DNA from: Hyphomicrobiales bacterium
GTDB taxonomy: Bacteria; Pseudomonadota; Alphaproteobacteria; Rhizobiales; Methyloligellaceae
Direction of reading: 5' to 3'
Length of the DNA stretch: 64,000 nt
Assembly (NCBI GenBank): GCA_028280515.1
Contig: JANQLP010000074.1
Coordinates: forward strand, 44,598-108,597
How positions within the stretch are numbered: the stretch's first letter is position 1; each line of letters opens with the position of its first letter. Below, piece by piece: positions 9,728-18,964 of the stretch. Position numbers and translations under genes: made by a program. Under the pieces are notes generated by a model. It was not told where the DNA came from. It made no database searches and was given only the letters and a program-made list of their open reading frames with translations.

Positions 9728-10273
9728 ATGAGTGTCTATTTGAGTGAGGCTAGCGGCCTGCACGAAGTCACTATGCCCCGGCTTGATCGGTCGTGTGTCC
9801 TAGATGCTCGAGAGTTTTTTCCCATCAAGCGGCGATTGTCGCTTCCTCAGTTCGATTCACTCTTGGAAGCTTGGTATTGCGCACGGAGAAGCAAGCCAGT
9901 TCCTCGAAAGGCAGCGTTGCGTTCGAAAGAACTCGGACAATGGCTCGGGCGCATAGCGATCTCAGAACGTGATGGATACGAATACAAAATACGGCTCTTC
10001 GGCACGATGTACGTGAAGCTATTTGGTCGTGACCTCACAGGGAAAACGCTTTCCGCAACGCTCAATCCGCACTCCCTTGTGGCGGTACAGGAGTACTTCG
10101 AAGCCATTGGCAATCGCCCGGTGATCGGTTACTCGAATGGAAGAGTGCCCATTGGACACCGACGCTATTTGGCTTTTTCTACAGTCGATCTACCCATGTC
10201 AGACGATATTGGGTGCCCGCGGTACTTCCTCCATGGCCTGGTCGTTCACGGGAGCTGTGGCGGTCGGGGATAG
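9728..10273 (+). CDS. PAS_5-family PAS-domain protein
   Basis: A 181-residue single-domain PAS_5 protein paralogous to 6640-7185. Shared segments include WLGRIAISERDG, RLFGT, GRDLTGK, GRVPIG and LPMSDD...YFLHGL. The ATG at 9728 is preferred over 9716 because GGAG (9718-9721) stands 6 nt before it and would lie inside the longer form. There is no output domain or membrane segment. Its ligand and role are unknown. The pair may have arisen by duplication, with the short genes between them inserted or left over. Confidence 0.8.
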   Translation: MSVYLSEASGLHEVTMPRLDRSCVLDAREFFPIKRRLSLPQFDSLLEAWYCARRSKPVPRKAALRSKELGQWLGRIAISERDGYEYKIRLFGTMYVKLFGRDLTGKTLSATLNPHSLVAVQEYFEAIGNRPVIGYSNGRVPIGHRRYLAFSTVDLPMSDDIGCPRYFLHGLVVHGSCGGRG

Positions 10274-10418
10274 CAAGTAGCCACTCAAATCACGCCACTC
10301 TGCAAACGGACCATTACTCCAATGATATCGAGATCCATATTATTGGAAGCGCTTAGAGAAGATTGACCGACGCGCTGGTGCCCGTAACGTGATTTCATCC
10401 GGCATTTGATATTCTTGA

Positions 10419-10763
10419 TTATATCTCTTTGGCAGCGTTGATTACGTGGTCAGCGAACGCATGTAGGAAAATCGACCCTTCGACGGTTCGCCGAATTAGC
10501 ATGCCAGATCTACCGGGCTCCTCCTCGATGCTTCGTACCAAACGGTACGTATTGAGAAGATTAAGTTCGTCGGAAACGAGCGGGACGGGTATTTTCAGCC
10601 GCTGCGCGAGACCTGGGATAGTGTGGGGTTGAGCAGTCGTGTAGATCGATAGCAAGATCGCCATCGCCCGTGTCGACAACTCCGGAAACCCGTGGGTAAG
10701 CGATGATGCGAGTGAGCGCTGCAACAGCTGCAACGCCTGTTGCGCTGTTAAGTCGATTGACAT
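10419..10763 (-). CDS. MarR-like winged-helix transcriptional regulator
   Basis: A 114-residue protein starting at MSIDL. A longer in-frame start at 10880 would add 39 low-complexity residues and has no better ribosome-binding site. The order helix (QQALQLLQRSLASSLTHGF), LSTRAMAILLSIY, PHTIPGLAQRLKIPVPLVSDELNLLNTYRLVRS and a wing with GRSGMLIRRTVEG matches the MarR winged-helix core. It should bind an operator as a dimer. It is monocistronic; its target is not evident. Confidence 0.7.
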   Translation of the reverse strand: MSIDLTAQQALQLLQRSLASSLTHGFPELSTRAMAILLSIYTTAQPHTIPGLAQRLKIPVPLVSDELNLLNTYRLVRSIEEEPGRSGMLIRRTVEGSIFLHAFADHVINAAKEI

Positions 10764-11011
10764 GCGCTCAACCCGCTTATTGTTATTGTTGCGCTCCGAG
10801 GTTTCCAGAGTGAAGCTTTTCGTTACAGATGCGTCAAGGGGTAACTCGCCGATATACACAAGGAATATAACCCAAGGCACGCCGGGTCGACTGCCGGCAC
10901 GGCTTTGTCATGTGGCGTATCGTCAGGCCAGGCCTTGCAGCCGGAAAAAAGGCCCCCGAGGTTCTCTCGATGGGGCTGAGATATGGATGTTCCAGTCACA
11001 AAGCGTGAAGC

Positions 11012-11824
11012 TCAATATGACCGTTTGGATGATCCGTGAAAGGCATAGTCACGGCCGTTGAGTTCCTTGAGGAACTTGACTGCAACCGAAGCCTTCCGTG
11101 CGGCGAGGAAAATGGCCCTATGGTCTGAGCGGAGTACCGATAACCAATGATCAATGTACGCAACGTGGTCGGTTCTCGGTTCGTTAGCAATCTTCAACTC
11201 GGCGCATAAGAACGCCGCACCAAGTTCCGCCGCCAGTTCCTCCATCGCATATGATGCACCGCCAAAACGTCTACTGAGATCTCGATCGAGCCTCTTTGCA
11301 TTCGCCGTCCAGTGCGTAAGCTCATGGAGGAGAACTGCGTAGAAACTCTCCGTAGGGGAACTCGTGCTAGTGCCGAAAAACCGCTCTCGATCAGGCATGA
11401 CAATGCAGTCAGCCGAAGGCGCATAATAGGCGTTCATCCCGCGGTACTTAACGTCGGCTTTCGTCGCTCGTACAAGCCCGTCAACTTCCTCAATGGGATC
11501 GAGCAGATCGTTGTTTCCGCCGTCCGGTTCGCTCCATCCATCTACCTGGTCGGCGTTGAAGACCCACGAGGCACGTGCAATCAAGCGCCTTTCTTCTTTA
11601 GTCGCTCCTGTTTCGTCGTCATGTAGTTCCCGAGCTTGTTCCTTATAGAAGACAATAGGACTCGCCTTCTCGCCTCGCAGGATCTGGGCTCCGACACTCT
11701 GCCACTGCCGATACGTCGCCCAGCGATGAGAAAGGAATGATTGCGTTGCCGACGACGCCCATAACGATAATACACTGACACCCCGATACGACCTTCGAGA
11801 GATCGCGTTTATCGGCTGACGCAC
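11012..11824 (-). pseudogene. ArdC-type antirestriction / zincin metallopeptidase gene, 5' truncated
   Basis: The 270-residue frame matches the ArdC-like architecture of plasmids and integrative elements. The tail of the ArdC N-terminal domain comes first (NAISRRSYRGVSVLSLW, WATYRQWQSVGAQILRGEKASPIVFYK), then the zincin-like peptidase with HELTHWT (HExxH) and a downstream EELAAELGAAFL. Intact members begin about 35 residues earlier with a helix and a PW-x-x-PW motif. Here the frame upstream reaches a stop after only 11 further codons, and the only starts are a GTG at 11824 or internal codons. It is therefore probably a 5'-truncated remnant of a mobile element, though a short functional form cannot be excluded. 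The family's role is protection of incoming DNA from restriction. Confidence 0.7.
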
Positions 11825-12078
11825 AACGACGGAACCATGTTCGAACTCTCGACGCGCTTATTCATCGCATAGCACGCGCACTCGGCGACAACTAACGCCG
11901 ATTATGCATGCGAGTTCGGAACCGGAGCATGGCTTTTACAGGTCCACTCATGACGTCCGGTCCGGTGGCCTAGTCAGCGCTTCTTGGGAAACCAGCAGTC
12001 ACTCCGGAACCATATAGATCTCGTATTTCTTCTGGTCTCTACTCTTACCCTAAACAAACTGGAGTAGGCGCTGCCGAG

Positions 12079-13104
12079 CTATCGATTGCCGCGCAAAAAG
12101 AACTGTACTGGCACCGTGATGTCGAGATAGTCGCCCGTCATGGCTTCCGTGAAGCTCGGCAGGGGCTGCGCCCGCGCAAGCATTGCCTCGGCTTCGATGT
12201 CGAGTGGCAGGTAACCAGACCTCTGCCGAATTTCATGCGACATCACGACACCCTCCCGTGTAACGCGGAAATGCAGGATCACGGTACCCTGCATGCGCTT
12301 GCGCCTCGCTTCGCGAGGATAAGTCTTGTGTCGGTCGAGCCAGTATCGCAACCGGCTCATGTAATCAGTCGAAGGCATCCCGGCGACACCGCCGCCGACG
12401 GCGTCTTCAACGTCGCTGCCATCAGCTTCGATTGCCGCACCCCCGTCGCCTTTCTGCCTGGATTGCCCCTCACCACCGTGATTTTTCTCGCTCGATGCCT
12501 GCTCAGAGTCCGGCTGGGCGGTGTCCACCGCCCTGACAAAGCGCTGCTCTCGCGATGCAGGGTCCCGAGTATCGGATTTCCGGGGTTCGGCAACTGGCAT
12601 GCGCGCCAGTGCTTCGGCTTTCGAAGCGGGTCTTGGCGCCAGTGGCGTCGCAGTGATTTCCGTTTCCGGCAGAACGCTTGCGACCACGGGCGCCGTGTCG
12701 ATGGAGACCGGCGACAGCGTCACGTCTTCTGCCGGCTTTGTATCCTGCTGAACCGCAGCTTCCTCGGCAACGGCCACCGTTTCTTCCATCGGCACGTCGG
12801 GTGCGTCAGCGTCAGGCGGCGAGTCCGCATCCTGCTCCGCAGGCTCCACCGTCGTCGAGACACCCGGTTCAATCATCGGCTCTTCAACATTGACGGGAAC
12901 CGCCGCGGCTGGCGCTGCTTCATCCCCGGCTTGAGCAGCCGCCATGGAAATCGAAACGACAATACCACTGGTGCCAGGTGCCGCGGCGCCATCGGTCGGA
13001 AGTTCGTAAAACGAAACCAAGGCGAAGGCATGGACTGCCGCGGCTAGAATACCGGCAGCAATCCAATGGCGGGCTTTCGGATTGATCTGCGATGTCCGGT
13101 ACAT
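12079..13104 (-). CDS. tonB: TonB energy transducer
   Basis: A 341-residue TonB protein. A single signal-anchor helix (about 13-33) is followed by a long periplasmic linker rich in Ala, Pro, Glu and Asp and a C-terminal TonB domain (about 258-341) with YPREARRKRMQGTVILHFRVTREG and the PLPSF strand. It couples the inner-membrane proton-motive force to outer-membrane receptors. It is the last gene of a six-gene minus-strand operon whose first gene is a receptor, 45 bp after the DUF2218 gene. No exbB or exbD lies in the window, so the motor is encoded elsewhere. The name rests on clear family features. Confidence 0.93.
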   Translation of the reverse strand: MYRTSQINPKARHWIAAGILAAAVHAFALVSFYELPTDGAAAPGTSGIVVSISMAAAQAGDEAAPAAAVPVNVEEPMIEPGVSTTVEPAEQDADSPPDADAPDVPMEETVAVAEEAAVQQDTKPAEDVTLSPVSIDTAPVVASVLPETEITATPLAPRPASKAEALARMPVAEPRKSDTRDPASREQRFVRAVDTAQPDSEQASSEKNHGGEGQSRQKGDGGAAIEADGSDVEDAVGGGVAGMPSTDYMSRLRYWLDRHKTYPREARRKRMQGTVILHFRVTREGVVMSHEIRQRSGYLPLDIEAEAMLARAQPLPSFTEAMTGDYLDITVPVQFFLRGNR

Positions 13105-13149
13105 GCCATCAGGTCGGCGACCGATCGCGGTCTAGTGCCAACCCGCCTT

Positions 13150-13485
13150 CTAAAACTGGCTGCTGAGCCGCTCGCCGATTTCCGGCGCCAGGTTCTCTGG
13201 CAGTCCGTCGCACCAAGTGATCTCGACTTCCTCGCGCCAAGCAAAGCGCTTCAAGTGATTGTCGATAATGCCCTGAATGACCGCTAGTCCTTGCGGATGT
13301 TCGGACTTGCAGTAGAACGATAGCGAAGCGTCTTCAGCAACCATGTGGCATGGCCCCGGCGCAAACTCCACATGTCCCTCGTTTGCGTGATATTCTGCCG
13401 TAACCTTGTGTGCAAAGTGTTTGCAGAGTTGCTTTAGATACTTGCTGGCGTTTGGTGTCGCGACGGTCGCGTAACTCTCAGCCAT
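13150..13485 (-). CDS. DUF2218 protein
   Basis: A 111-residue protein of the DUF2218 family, known in association with iron and siderophore genes. Landmarks are an N-terminal ATVATPNASKYLKQLCKHFAHKV, the HVEFAPGPCHM segment and a LAVIQGIIDNHLKRFAWREE helix. The start is placed at MAESY because GGAGAGAGGA lies directly before it. It is the fifth gene of the receptor-ABC-TonB operon, 26 bp after the ATPase gene. A related DUF2218 segment is fused to the siderophore-interacting protein at 20713-21780. Molecular function is unknown; a role in handling imported iron chelates is inferred from context. Confidence 0.88.
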   Translation of the reverse strand: MAESYATVATPNASKYLKQLCKHFAHKVTAEYHANEGHVEFAPGPCHMVAEDASLSFYCKSEHPQGLAVIQGIIDNHLKRFAWREEVEITWCDGLPENLAPEIGERLSSQF

Positions 13486-13511
13486 TGGTCCTCTCTCCAA
13501 ATTCATCCCTA

Positions 13512-14315
13512 TTACGGCTCCGTTGCAGCGCGCCGGCCGGTTCCGACGACCCCGTCGGCAATGGCTATTGGCACGCCTTGAGAACAGAGTTCGATCCGGC
13601 CGTCGATTCCGTAGGCCTGCCTAAGGGTTTCACCGGTCATCGCTTTAGACGGTGGCCCATGCGCCTGCAGCCGGCCGTCACTCAACAGGGCGATGCCATC
13701 GCAGTGGCGCATGGCGAGATTGATATCGTGCAAGGCGATAAGCGCGACGCCGGATAGCTCGCCAACAATGCGGCGTACGGTCTTGAAAACGCCGAGCTGC
13801 CATCTGAGATCGAGCGAACTCGTCGGTTCATCCAGCAACAGGACCGTCGGCCGCTTGACGATCACCTGCGCCAACCCGACCAACTGCCGCTGACCACCAG
13901 ACAACTGGTTCAGGGTTCGAAAGGCCAGGTCACGAATGTCGAGGCTATCAAACACCTGCTCGACGGCCGCATTGACGTCCTGCATTGAGTAATCGGGTCG
14001 GACCGCGCGACACGCACTGACAACAGCCTCGTAGGCAACCAACGATGTCGCCTGAGGCAAGTCCTGGGGCAGGTATCCCACTTGCCGGGCACGGCGGGCG
14101 ACAGACATCTGAGACACAGGTCGGCCGTCGAGGACGATACCTCCGGTGTAGGAGCCGAGCCCGGCAATGGCGCGCAGAAGCGTCGACTTGCCCGCACCAT
14201 TCGGCCCCAGAACTCCAATCACAGCGCCATCCGAGATGTCACCGAGCGAAACGCCGCTCAGCACAGACCGGTGGCCATATCCAAGGCTCACATCCGACAC
14301 GCACAACGTCGTCAA
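13512..14315 (-). CDS. Iron-siderophore ABC transporter ATP-binding protein
   Basis: A 267-residue ABC ATPase of the FecE/FhuC/HmuV type. It has Walker A GPNGAGKST (about 37-45), a Q-loop in GYLPQD, the signature LSGGQRQ, Walker B VLLLDEPTS and the switch His in ALHDINLA. It powers the FecCD-type permease encoded immediately upstream, whose stop overlaps this start by 4 bp (ATGA). The substrate is probably a ferric siderophore or haem, given the partner genes. Confidence 0.95.
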   Translation of the reverse strand: MTTLCVSDVSLGYGHRSVLSGVSLGDISDGAVIGVLGPNGAGKSTLLRAIAGLGSYTGGIVLDGRPVSQMSVARRARQVGYLPQDLPQATSLVAYEAVVSACRAVRPDYSMQDVNAAVEQVFDSLDIRDLAFRTLNQLSGGQRQLVGLAQVIVKRPTVLLLDEPTSSLDLRWQLGVFKTVRRIVGELSGVALIALHDINLAMRHCDGIALLSDGRLQAHGPPSKAMTGETLRQAYGIDGRIELCSQGVPIAIADGVVGTGRRAATEP

Positions 14316-15400
14316 TGCGGCCTCCGACGCTGCGACAACAGCAAAGCGAGGAACAGCGGTATACCGATCAACGCGGTGACAATACCGTCCGGAATCAAGA
14401 TACCCGGCACCAATAACTTGCTGGCGATCGACGCGCCAGACAGGATGAAGGCGCCTGCCAGGGCGCTGCCCGGCAGATAAAAGCGGTGGTCTTCGCCAAA
14501 TGCGAGCCGTGCAATGTGCGGACCAACCAGGCCGACGAAACCAATGACCCCGGTGAACGCAACGGCCACGGCAGTTAGGACGCTGACGCGCAATAGCACC
14601 ACCAACCGAAGGCGCTTAACCGGGACACCGAAGCTCGCGGCATAGTTTTCGCCGCCACGAAGCGCCGTCATCATCCAGATCTGGCGCAACGAAAACACAA
14701 GGCAGACGCCAAGTGTGCCACCAATCAATGCGATCTTCTCCCAGGTGGCCCGCGCGACGCTGCCCATGGTCCAGAACACGATTTGCTGCAGGCTGTCGCT
14801 GTCGGCAACGAACTGAATAAGCGAAACCAGGGCCTGCAACGCGAACACCAAGGCGATACCGAAGAGGACGACGGTATCGACGGTGGCCCCATAGAAGCGC
14901 GACAGAATCTGGATTAACCCGATCGACGCGACTGCGCCGATGAAGGCGCAGATCGGCACGATGTAGTTTTCCGGCAAGGACAAAGGCACTGAAAGATCGA
15001 AAACAATGGCAAGTGACGCGCCCAACGTCGCCGCATACATCACGCCCAACGTCGACGGGCTGGCCAATGGATTGTTAAGCACCGTCTGCATTTCAGCACC
15101 GGCGAGGCCCAGGCACGCCCCGACCACCAGAGCCATCACCGCATACGGCAGACGGATATCCCAGATGATGACGTGCTCCGCCGGCGTGAGCACGGACGGA
15201 CGCAACAGGCCCTGAACGACGTCAGAAAAAGACAGACCGGCCGGTCCCGTCATAACGTTGACGATGATCGACACCGCAACGGCCACAGCCAATGCGACGA
15301 GCCAAATGAACCGACGATGTACGAACCGGCGATAACCGATGGCCAACGGCACATCGGACTTCCCCGGGGGCAGCATGCGGTGCTGGGTCGCCGACGTCAT
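14312..15400 (-). CDS. Iron-siderophore ABC transporter permease (FecCD family)
   Basis: A 362-residue FecCD/BtuC-type permease with about nine or ten membrane segments. Family markers include RLPYAVMALVVGACLGLAGAEMQ, NPLASPSTLGV and, near the C-terminus, FTGVIGFVGLVGPHIAR. The ATG at 15400 is chosen because it overlaps the stop of the binding-protein gene by one base; the longer frame would run back into that gene. It moves ferric chelates from the periplasm to the cytoplasm as a dimer with the ATPase at 13512. Confidence 0.95.
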   Translation of the reverse strand: MTSATQHRMLPPGKSDVPLAIGYRRFVHRRFIWLVALAVAVAVSIIVNVMTGPAGLSFSDVVQGLLRPSVLTPAEHVIIWDIRLPYAVMALVVGACLGLAGAEMQTVLNNPLASPSTLGVMYAATLGASLAIVFDLSVPLSLPENYIVPICAFIGAVASIGLIQILSRFYGATVDTVVLFGIALVFALQALVSLIQFVADSDSLQQIVFWTMGSVARATWEKIALIGGTLGVCLVFSLRQIWMMTALRGGENYAASFGVPVKRLRLVVLLRVSVLTAVAVAFTGVIGFVGLVGPHIARLAFGEDHRFYLPGSALAGAFILSGASIASKLLVPGILIPDGIVTALIGIPLFLALLLSQRRRPH

Positions 15401-16617
15401 TACGGCTCGGCACCGGCAAGGCCCACCCAATAGACGCCATCTAAGGGAAACGGCTGAAACCGGTCGAAGTATGTTTGAACTGTGCGGGACGGCGATAGAT
15501 CGGCGAAAAGCGTCGGGTGCAGCCACTTGGCCATAGCCTGCACCGCCACGACATTCATGGGCGTGTTGTAGAAGTGATGCCAGATGGCGTATGCCCGTCC
15601 CGATTTAACGGCATCCAACTGACTAATCCCATTGCGGGCTGCCGCTTGCCGCAGGGAAGCATGTGCTTCGGTTCTGGTCGCGCGAGCGCCCAGTACGATG
15701 CGCCCTGGCGGTTGTTTACTCGTTGTGGCAGCACCGATCGCCGTACCGACGTAGACATCAGGCTGATTGGCAAGGAGATATTCGATACTGACCATGCCAT
15801 GTGTGCCGGGTATCGCATCACCGACCAGATTCCGCCCACCGGCCCAGTCAATCAACCGGCCCATCATCTGCCGACCCATAGCCTCACAACAGGCCTCCCG
15901 GAGACCGACACGGCTTTCAATGAAGACAGTCGGCCGCTGTTCGACGCCACTGAGGCGATCGCGAACTACGCCCAATTGCGCCTCATAGAAACTGAGAAAA
16001 GCGGCCGCCTCTTCCTGCTGGCCCATTAGCCTGCCGAGCAGCTCGATGCTCTTCGGTGTATTGACCAATGGATCGATACGAAAGTCGATCACGACGACAG
16101 GTACGCCGGCCGCCGCCAGTTTCTCGATCACTTCATGGCTCTTGGCGCCGGGACCGTGACCGCTGCTTAATCCGAAGATCGCAACATCCGGAGCTGCCGC
16201 CAGAGCCGCTTCGACGCTGAACGAGGCCGCACCGCCCTGCCCAACAATCGGAATGTTCTCGATTTCCGGAAAGCGGTTCCGATACTGAGCGTAGGTTGTC
16301 GGGTCATACTGCTTGAACTCGCCCATCATGCCGGCGATCCGCTGGATCGGATTTTCGCGATCGAGAATAGCAATGCTCGGCAAAAATCGGCCTTCGCTCA
16401 GTAGCATGCGCTGCACAGGCAACTGCACCTCGACGGTCCGGCCTGCGATATCCTTGATCGTCACCTGCTGCCGGGCGACCACCGGAAGGGCCGTACCCGT
16501 GACGATCAGCGCCACCGCCAGCGTCAAAATCAGCCAGGCACGTCGCGAGGCGACATGAAGCGATTGGACACTCCGACAAAACTGTCGATCGGTCATCAAT
16601 CCAGCCTGTGGAGACAT
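15400..16617 (-). CDS. Iron-siderophore ABC transporter substrate-binding protein
   Basis: A 405-residue class III periplasmic binding protein. An N-terminal signal segment (about 28-50, ending near VVARQ) precedes a TroA/FepB-like domain: VTIKDIAGRTVEVQLPVQRML, AAAPDVAIFGLSSG, GVPVVVIDFR and a later LLANQPDVYVG. Two cysteines in REACCEAM are unusual for the family and might form a disulfide. Its start overlaps the receptor stop by one base (TGATG), and its stop overlaps the permease start, so translation is coupled along the operon. Confidence 0.92.
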   Translation of the reverse strand: MSPQAGLMTDRQFCRSVQSLHVASRRAWLILTLAVALIVTGTALPVVARQQVTIKDIAGRTVEVQLPVQRMLLSEGRFLPSIAILDRENPIQRIAGMMGEFKQYDPTTYAQYRNRFPEIENIPIVGQGGAASFSVEAALAAAPDVAIFGLSSGHGPGAKSHEVIEKLAAAGVPVVVIDFRIDPLVNTPKSIELLGRLMGQQEEAAAFLSFYEAQLGVVRDRLSGVEQRPTVFIESRVGLREACCEAMGRQMMGRLIDWAGGRNLVGDAIPGTHGMVSIEYLLANQPDVYVGTAIGAATTSKQPPGRIVLGARATRTEAHASLRQAAARNGISQLDAVKSGRAYAIWHHFYNTPMNVVAVQAMAKWLHPTLFADLSPSRTVQTYFDRFQPFPLDGVYWVGLAGAEP

Positions 16618-18638
16618 CAGAAGGCAACGCTCGCGGTCAGCACAAATGTTCGCCCAGGCTCGTTGAACGGAACAACGGCCGCATTGTCGACACCGGAAGT
16701 AAGTCGATCGACGTAGGTTTCGTCGAACAGGTTCCTGACATCGACACGCAAGGTGACATTGTCATATCTCGGCGATGACCATTCGCCGTAGATATTGACG
16801 ACGGTATAGCTCTCAGCCGGCGGTTGTGTGTTGTCATCGTCCTCCAGCGCGGCTTCGACCAGCGCACCGATCCGAATCCCGGTCTCGCTGAACTCGTGCC
16901 CCGCCTCGACGGTAAACAGATCGCCTGTTTGCAGCCCGTGGAACGAGGCCGATCCACTCAATAGAGGTGCACCGTTCGAGCGAAACCGGTTGTGCGAGAA
17001 CGTCGCCCTTACGAACCCGGCACCGTAGTCGTACCTGGCGGTCAGGTTAACGCCTTCGGAGTCCAGATCGCGGGTCGTGTTGCGCGTTGCGCTGCCACGA
17101 TCATGAGTGTCGTCGATCTCGGTGTAGTAGACATGCAGATCGCCCGAAAAAGAGCCGCGCTCCGCCTTTACGCCAGCCTTGTAGTTCGCCGACCGTGACG
17201 ACGTCAGACCGTCGTACGTCCACTGCCGGGCGAAGTTGTAGATCGCCGACTCGCCCAGTGGAATGCCGCCGTAGGTCGTCCCCGCCCCCGCGTAGGGCGT
17301 CACGCCAGGCAAGATGTCGTATTCGATGTTGAGATTGGCGCTCGGCCCGTTTCCGGTAATGTCCGTACCGTCGATGCCTTCGAACCACTGATAGTCAAAG
17401 CGCCCCCCAAGCGAGACACGGAACTGTTCGGTTAGAGACAGCCGCGCCTGCAGGAACGCACCGACGTTGGTCGAGGTTTCTTCATTCTGAAGAGGAATGG
17501 GACCGCCGAAGCCGCCCTCAATGTCGCCCTCGCCAATATCGTGGTAGAAATCGATGCCTGCCGTTATGTGGCCAGACCTGAACAAGCCGAGGTCGTTTGT
17601 GAAGGTGTTGGCGAATTTGCCGTTGTAGCTCGTCGTTTCCGAGCGCAGATCGAAGGTGAACGGTCCGAACGCCAGCTCATCGATGAACAGTTCGGATTTG
17701 TTATAGCTTAGGACGATTTCTGGATTGACCAGGTTGGTTGGGTTCTCGTGAACATAAGACGCGCTGAAAGTCTGGCGGCTGTACTCCTGCAGCGTCGGCG
17801 GTGCGCCGTTGACGAGCGCGCCGAAATTGGCCCGGTTCGGGCGAATACCCTCATCTTCAAGGTAACCGCCCTGCAGTTCGAGCCGGTGTCCGGTTAACTC
17901 TGTCCAAGCGAACTTGCCAAGAATGTTCCGCATTTCAGGGGCTGTGCCGACAACCTCGTTACCATTGCCGTCCTCGTAGTTGTCGCCACCGTCGTTTGAT
18001 CCATAGACAAGGCCTTCGAATCCCTCATGGCGCGCTGCCAGGGTAAGCACTTCGCTGAAGCCGTCCGCATTCGAGTCGTAGAAGAGCTTACCGAAACCGC
18101 CGAAGGTCTGATCGACGTCCACGATGTCGCGCGCGTCCTTGGTTTCGTAGGCGATCGACCCACCCAGCGCACCTGGCCCAACATCGGCCGGGCCCACACC
18201 GGTTTCGATACGAACGGCCTTCAGCAGGCCCGGATCGACGATTACCGTGCCCAGATGATGAAAAGCCGAATTCACCTGGCGCGCGCCATCGATCTTCACG
18301 TTCAGATTGGTGTCTTCGATGCCATTGATATAGAGCTTCCGAGACACATCTGAACCACCGCCGACATTGACCGAGGTTTCCCCGGAAAACACGTCCTTGA
18401 TGTCTGTGGGATTTACGCGTTCGATCTGGTCCTGTCGGATTTGAACGCCCCCTGGCGCCACCTCTTGTGCCGTGACCGAGATCGGCTCCAGCACGGTCGC
18501 GCCTTTATCGGCCGCGGATTGGGCGTTGGCGTACCCGGTTGGGTGGGTCAGGCCCATGGCGATCAACACAGTAGTAGCCGACAACGACATCGGCCGATGT
18601 ATGGCGTGCCGGATGAAATGCTCACTCGCGTCGTTCAT
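16617..18638 (-). CDS. TonB-dependent outer-membrane receptor (first gene of ABC/TonB operon)
   Basis: A 673-residue receptor. The start at 18638 (MNDASEH) follows AGGGA. A signal peptide ends near YANAQ; a TonB box (PISVTA) and plug domain follow (RQDQIERVNPTDIKDVFSG; YINGIEDTNLNVKIDGARQ), then a 22-strand-type barrel and a C-terminal phenylalanine (TASVAF). The plug resembles haem or siderophore receptors; the ligand cannot be fixed. It leads the operon receptor, binding protein, permease, ATPase, DUF2218, tonB. The upstream region carries two Fur-box-like elements and a phased direct repeat shared with the divergent AraC gene. Confidence 0.93.
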   Translation of the reverse strand: MNDASEHFIRHAIHRPMSLSATTVLIAMGLTHPTGYANAQSAADKGATVLEPISVTAQEVAPGGVQIRQDQIERVNPTDIKDVFSGETSVNVGGGSDVSRKLYINGIEDTNLNVKIDGARQVNSAFHHLGTVIVDPGLLKAVRIETGVGPADVGPGALGGSIAYETKDARDIVDVDQTFGGFGKLFYDSNADGFSEVLTLAARHEGFEGLVYGSNDGGDNYEDGNGNEVVGTAPEMRNILGKFAWTELTGHRLELQGGYLEDEGIRPNRANFGALVNGAPPTLQEYSRQTFSASYVHENPTNLVNPEIVLSYNKSELFIDELAFGPFTFDLRSETTSYNGKFANTFTNDLGLFRSGHITAGIDFYHDIGEGDIEGGFGGPIPLQNEETSTNVGAFLQARLSLTEQFRVSLGGRFDYQWFEGIDGTDITGNGPSANLNIEYDILPGVTPYAGAGTTYGGIPLGESAIYNFARQWTYDGLTSSRSANYKAGVKAERGSFSGDLHVYYTEIDDTHDRGSATRNTTRDLDSEGVNLTARYDYGAGFVRATFSHNRFRSNGAPLLSGSASFHGLQTGDLFTVEAGHEFSETGIRIGALVEAALEDDDNTQPPAESYTVVNIYGEWSSPRYDNVTLRVDVRNLFDETYVDRLTSGVDNAAVVPFNEPGRTFVLTASVAF

Positions 18639-18689
18639 TGTTGTCCCTGGTCTCGATCGAAACGCATGCAATGGTTAGCAGCAACCTAG

Positions 18690-18705
18690 TTGCGAACAAT
18701 TCTTA
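18690..18705. promoter_or_regulatory. Fur-box-like element, receptor-proximal copy
   Basis: TTGCGAACAATTCTTA lies 52 bp upstream of the receptor start. It differs at one base from the element at 18904-18919 and resembles the perfect palindrome ahead of the FecI-type sigma gene (TGAGAATAATTCTCA). Fur repression of the operon is a reasonable inference. Confidence 0.5.
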
Positions 18706-18746
18706 AATACCAATCGAGACGCAGACGCTCCACCGCCATGGGTTTC

Positions 18747-18778
18747 GCGAAATCGCATACTTTCTCAGCGAAATCGCA
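18747..18778. promoter_or_regulatory. Direct repeat with 21-bp phasing, candidate AraC-regulator operator
   Basis: GCGAAATCGCA occurs at 18747-18757 and again, identical over 11 bases, at 18768-18778. The start-to-start distance is 21 bp, two helical turns, which is the usual arrangement for AraC-family activator half-sites. It lies between the receptor operon and the divergent AraC-type gene at 18965. Confidence 0.5.
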
Positions 18779-18903
18779 CCGCTCGATGCAGTTCTTGGAC
18801 TTGGCGCAACAGCCAATCTCATCCGACAAAGGAAACGTTCGAGCGGTGCGTCCGCTGCCGACACTGCCCTAGAAAGCTTCTGCCACGCGCATCGCTTTAC
18901 AGA

Positions 18904-18919
18904 TTGCGAATAATTCTTA
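18904..18919. promoter_or_regulatory. Fur-box-like element, AraC-gene-proximal copy
   Basis: TTGCGAATAATTCTTA lies 45 bp upstream of the AraC-type gene. The core TGCGAATAATTCTTA differs at two of 15 positions from the perfect palindromic box at 32224-32238. This suggests iron control of the regulator as well as of the operon. Confidence 0.5.
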
Positions 18920-18964
18920 CTATCAGAAACCTACTGGAACAGCGGTTGATCGATCGGCGGCTAC

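Noticed and set aside
12235..13047. Plus-strand frame of 270 codons
   Set aside because: It is the antisense of tonB and has an Arg-rich composition typical of shadows of GC-rich genes.
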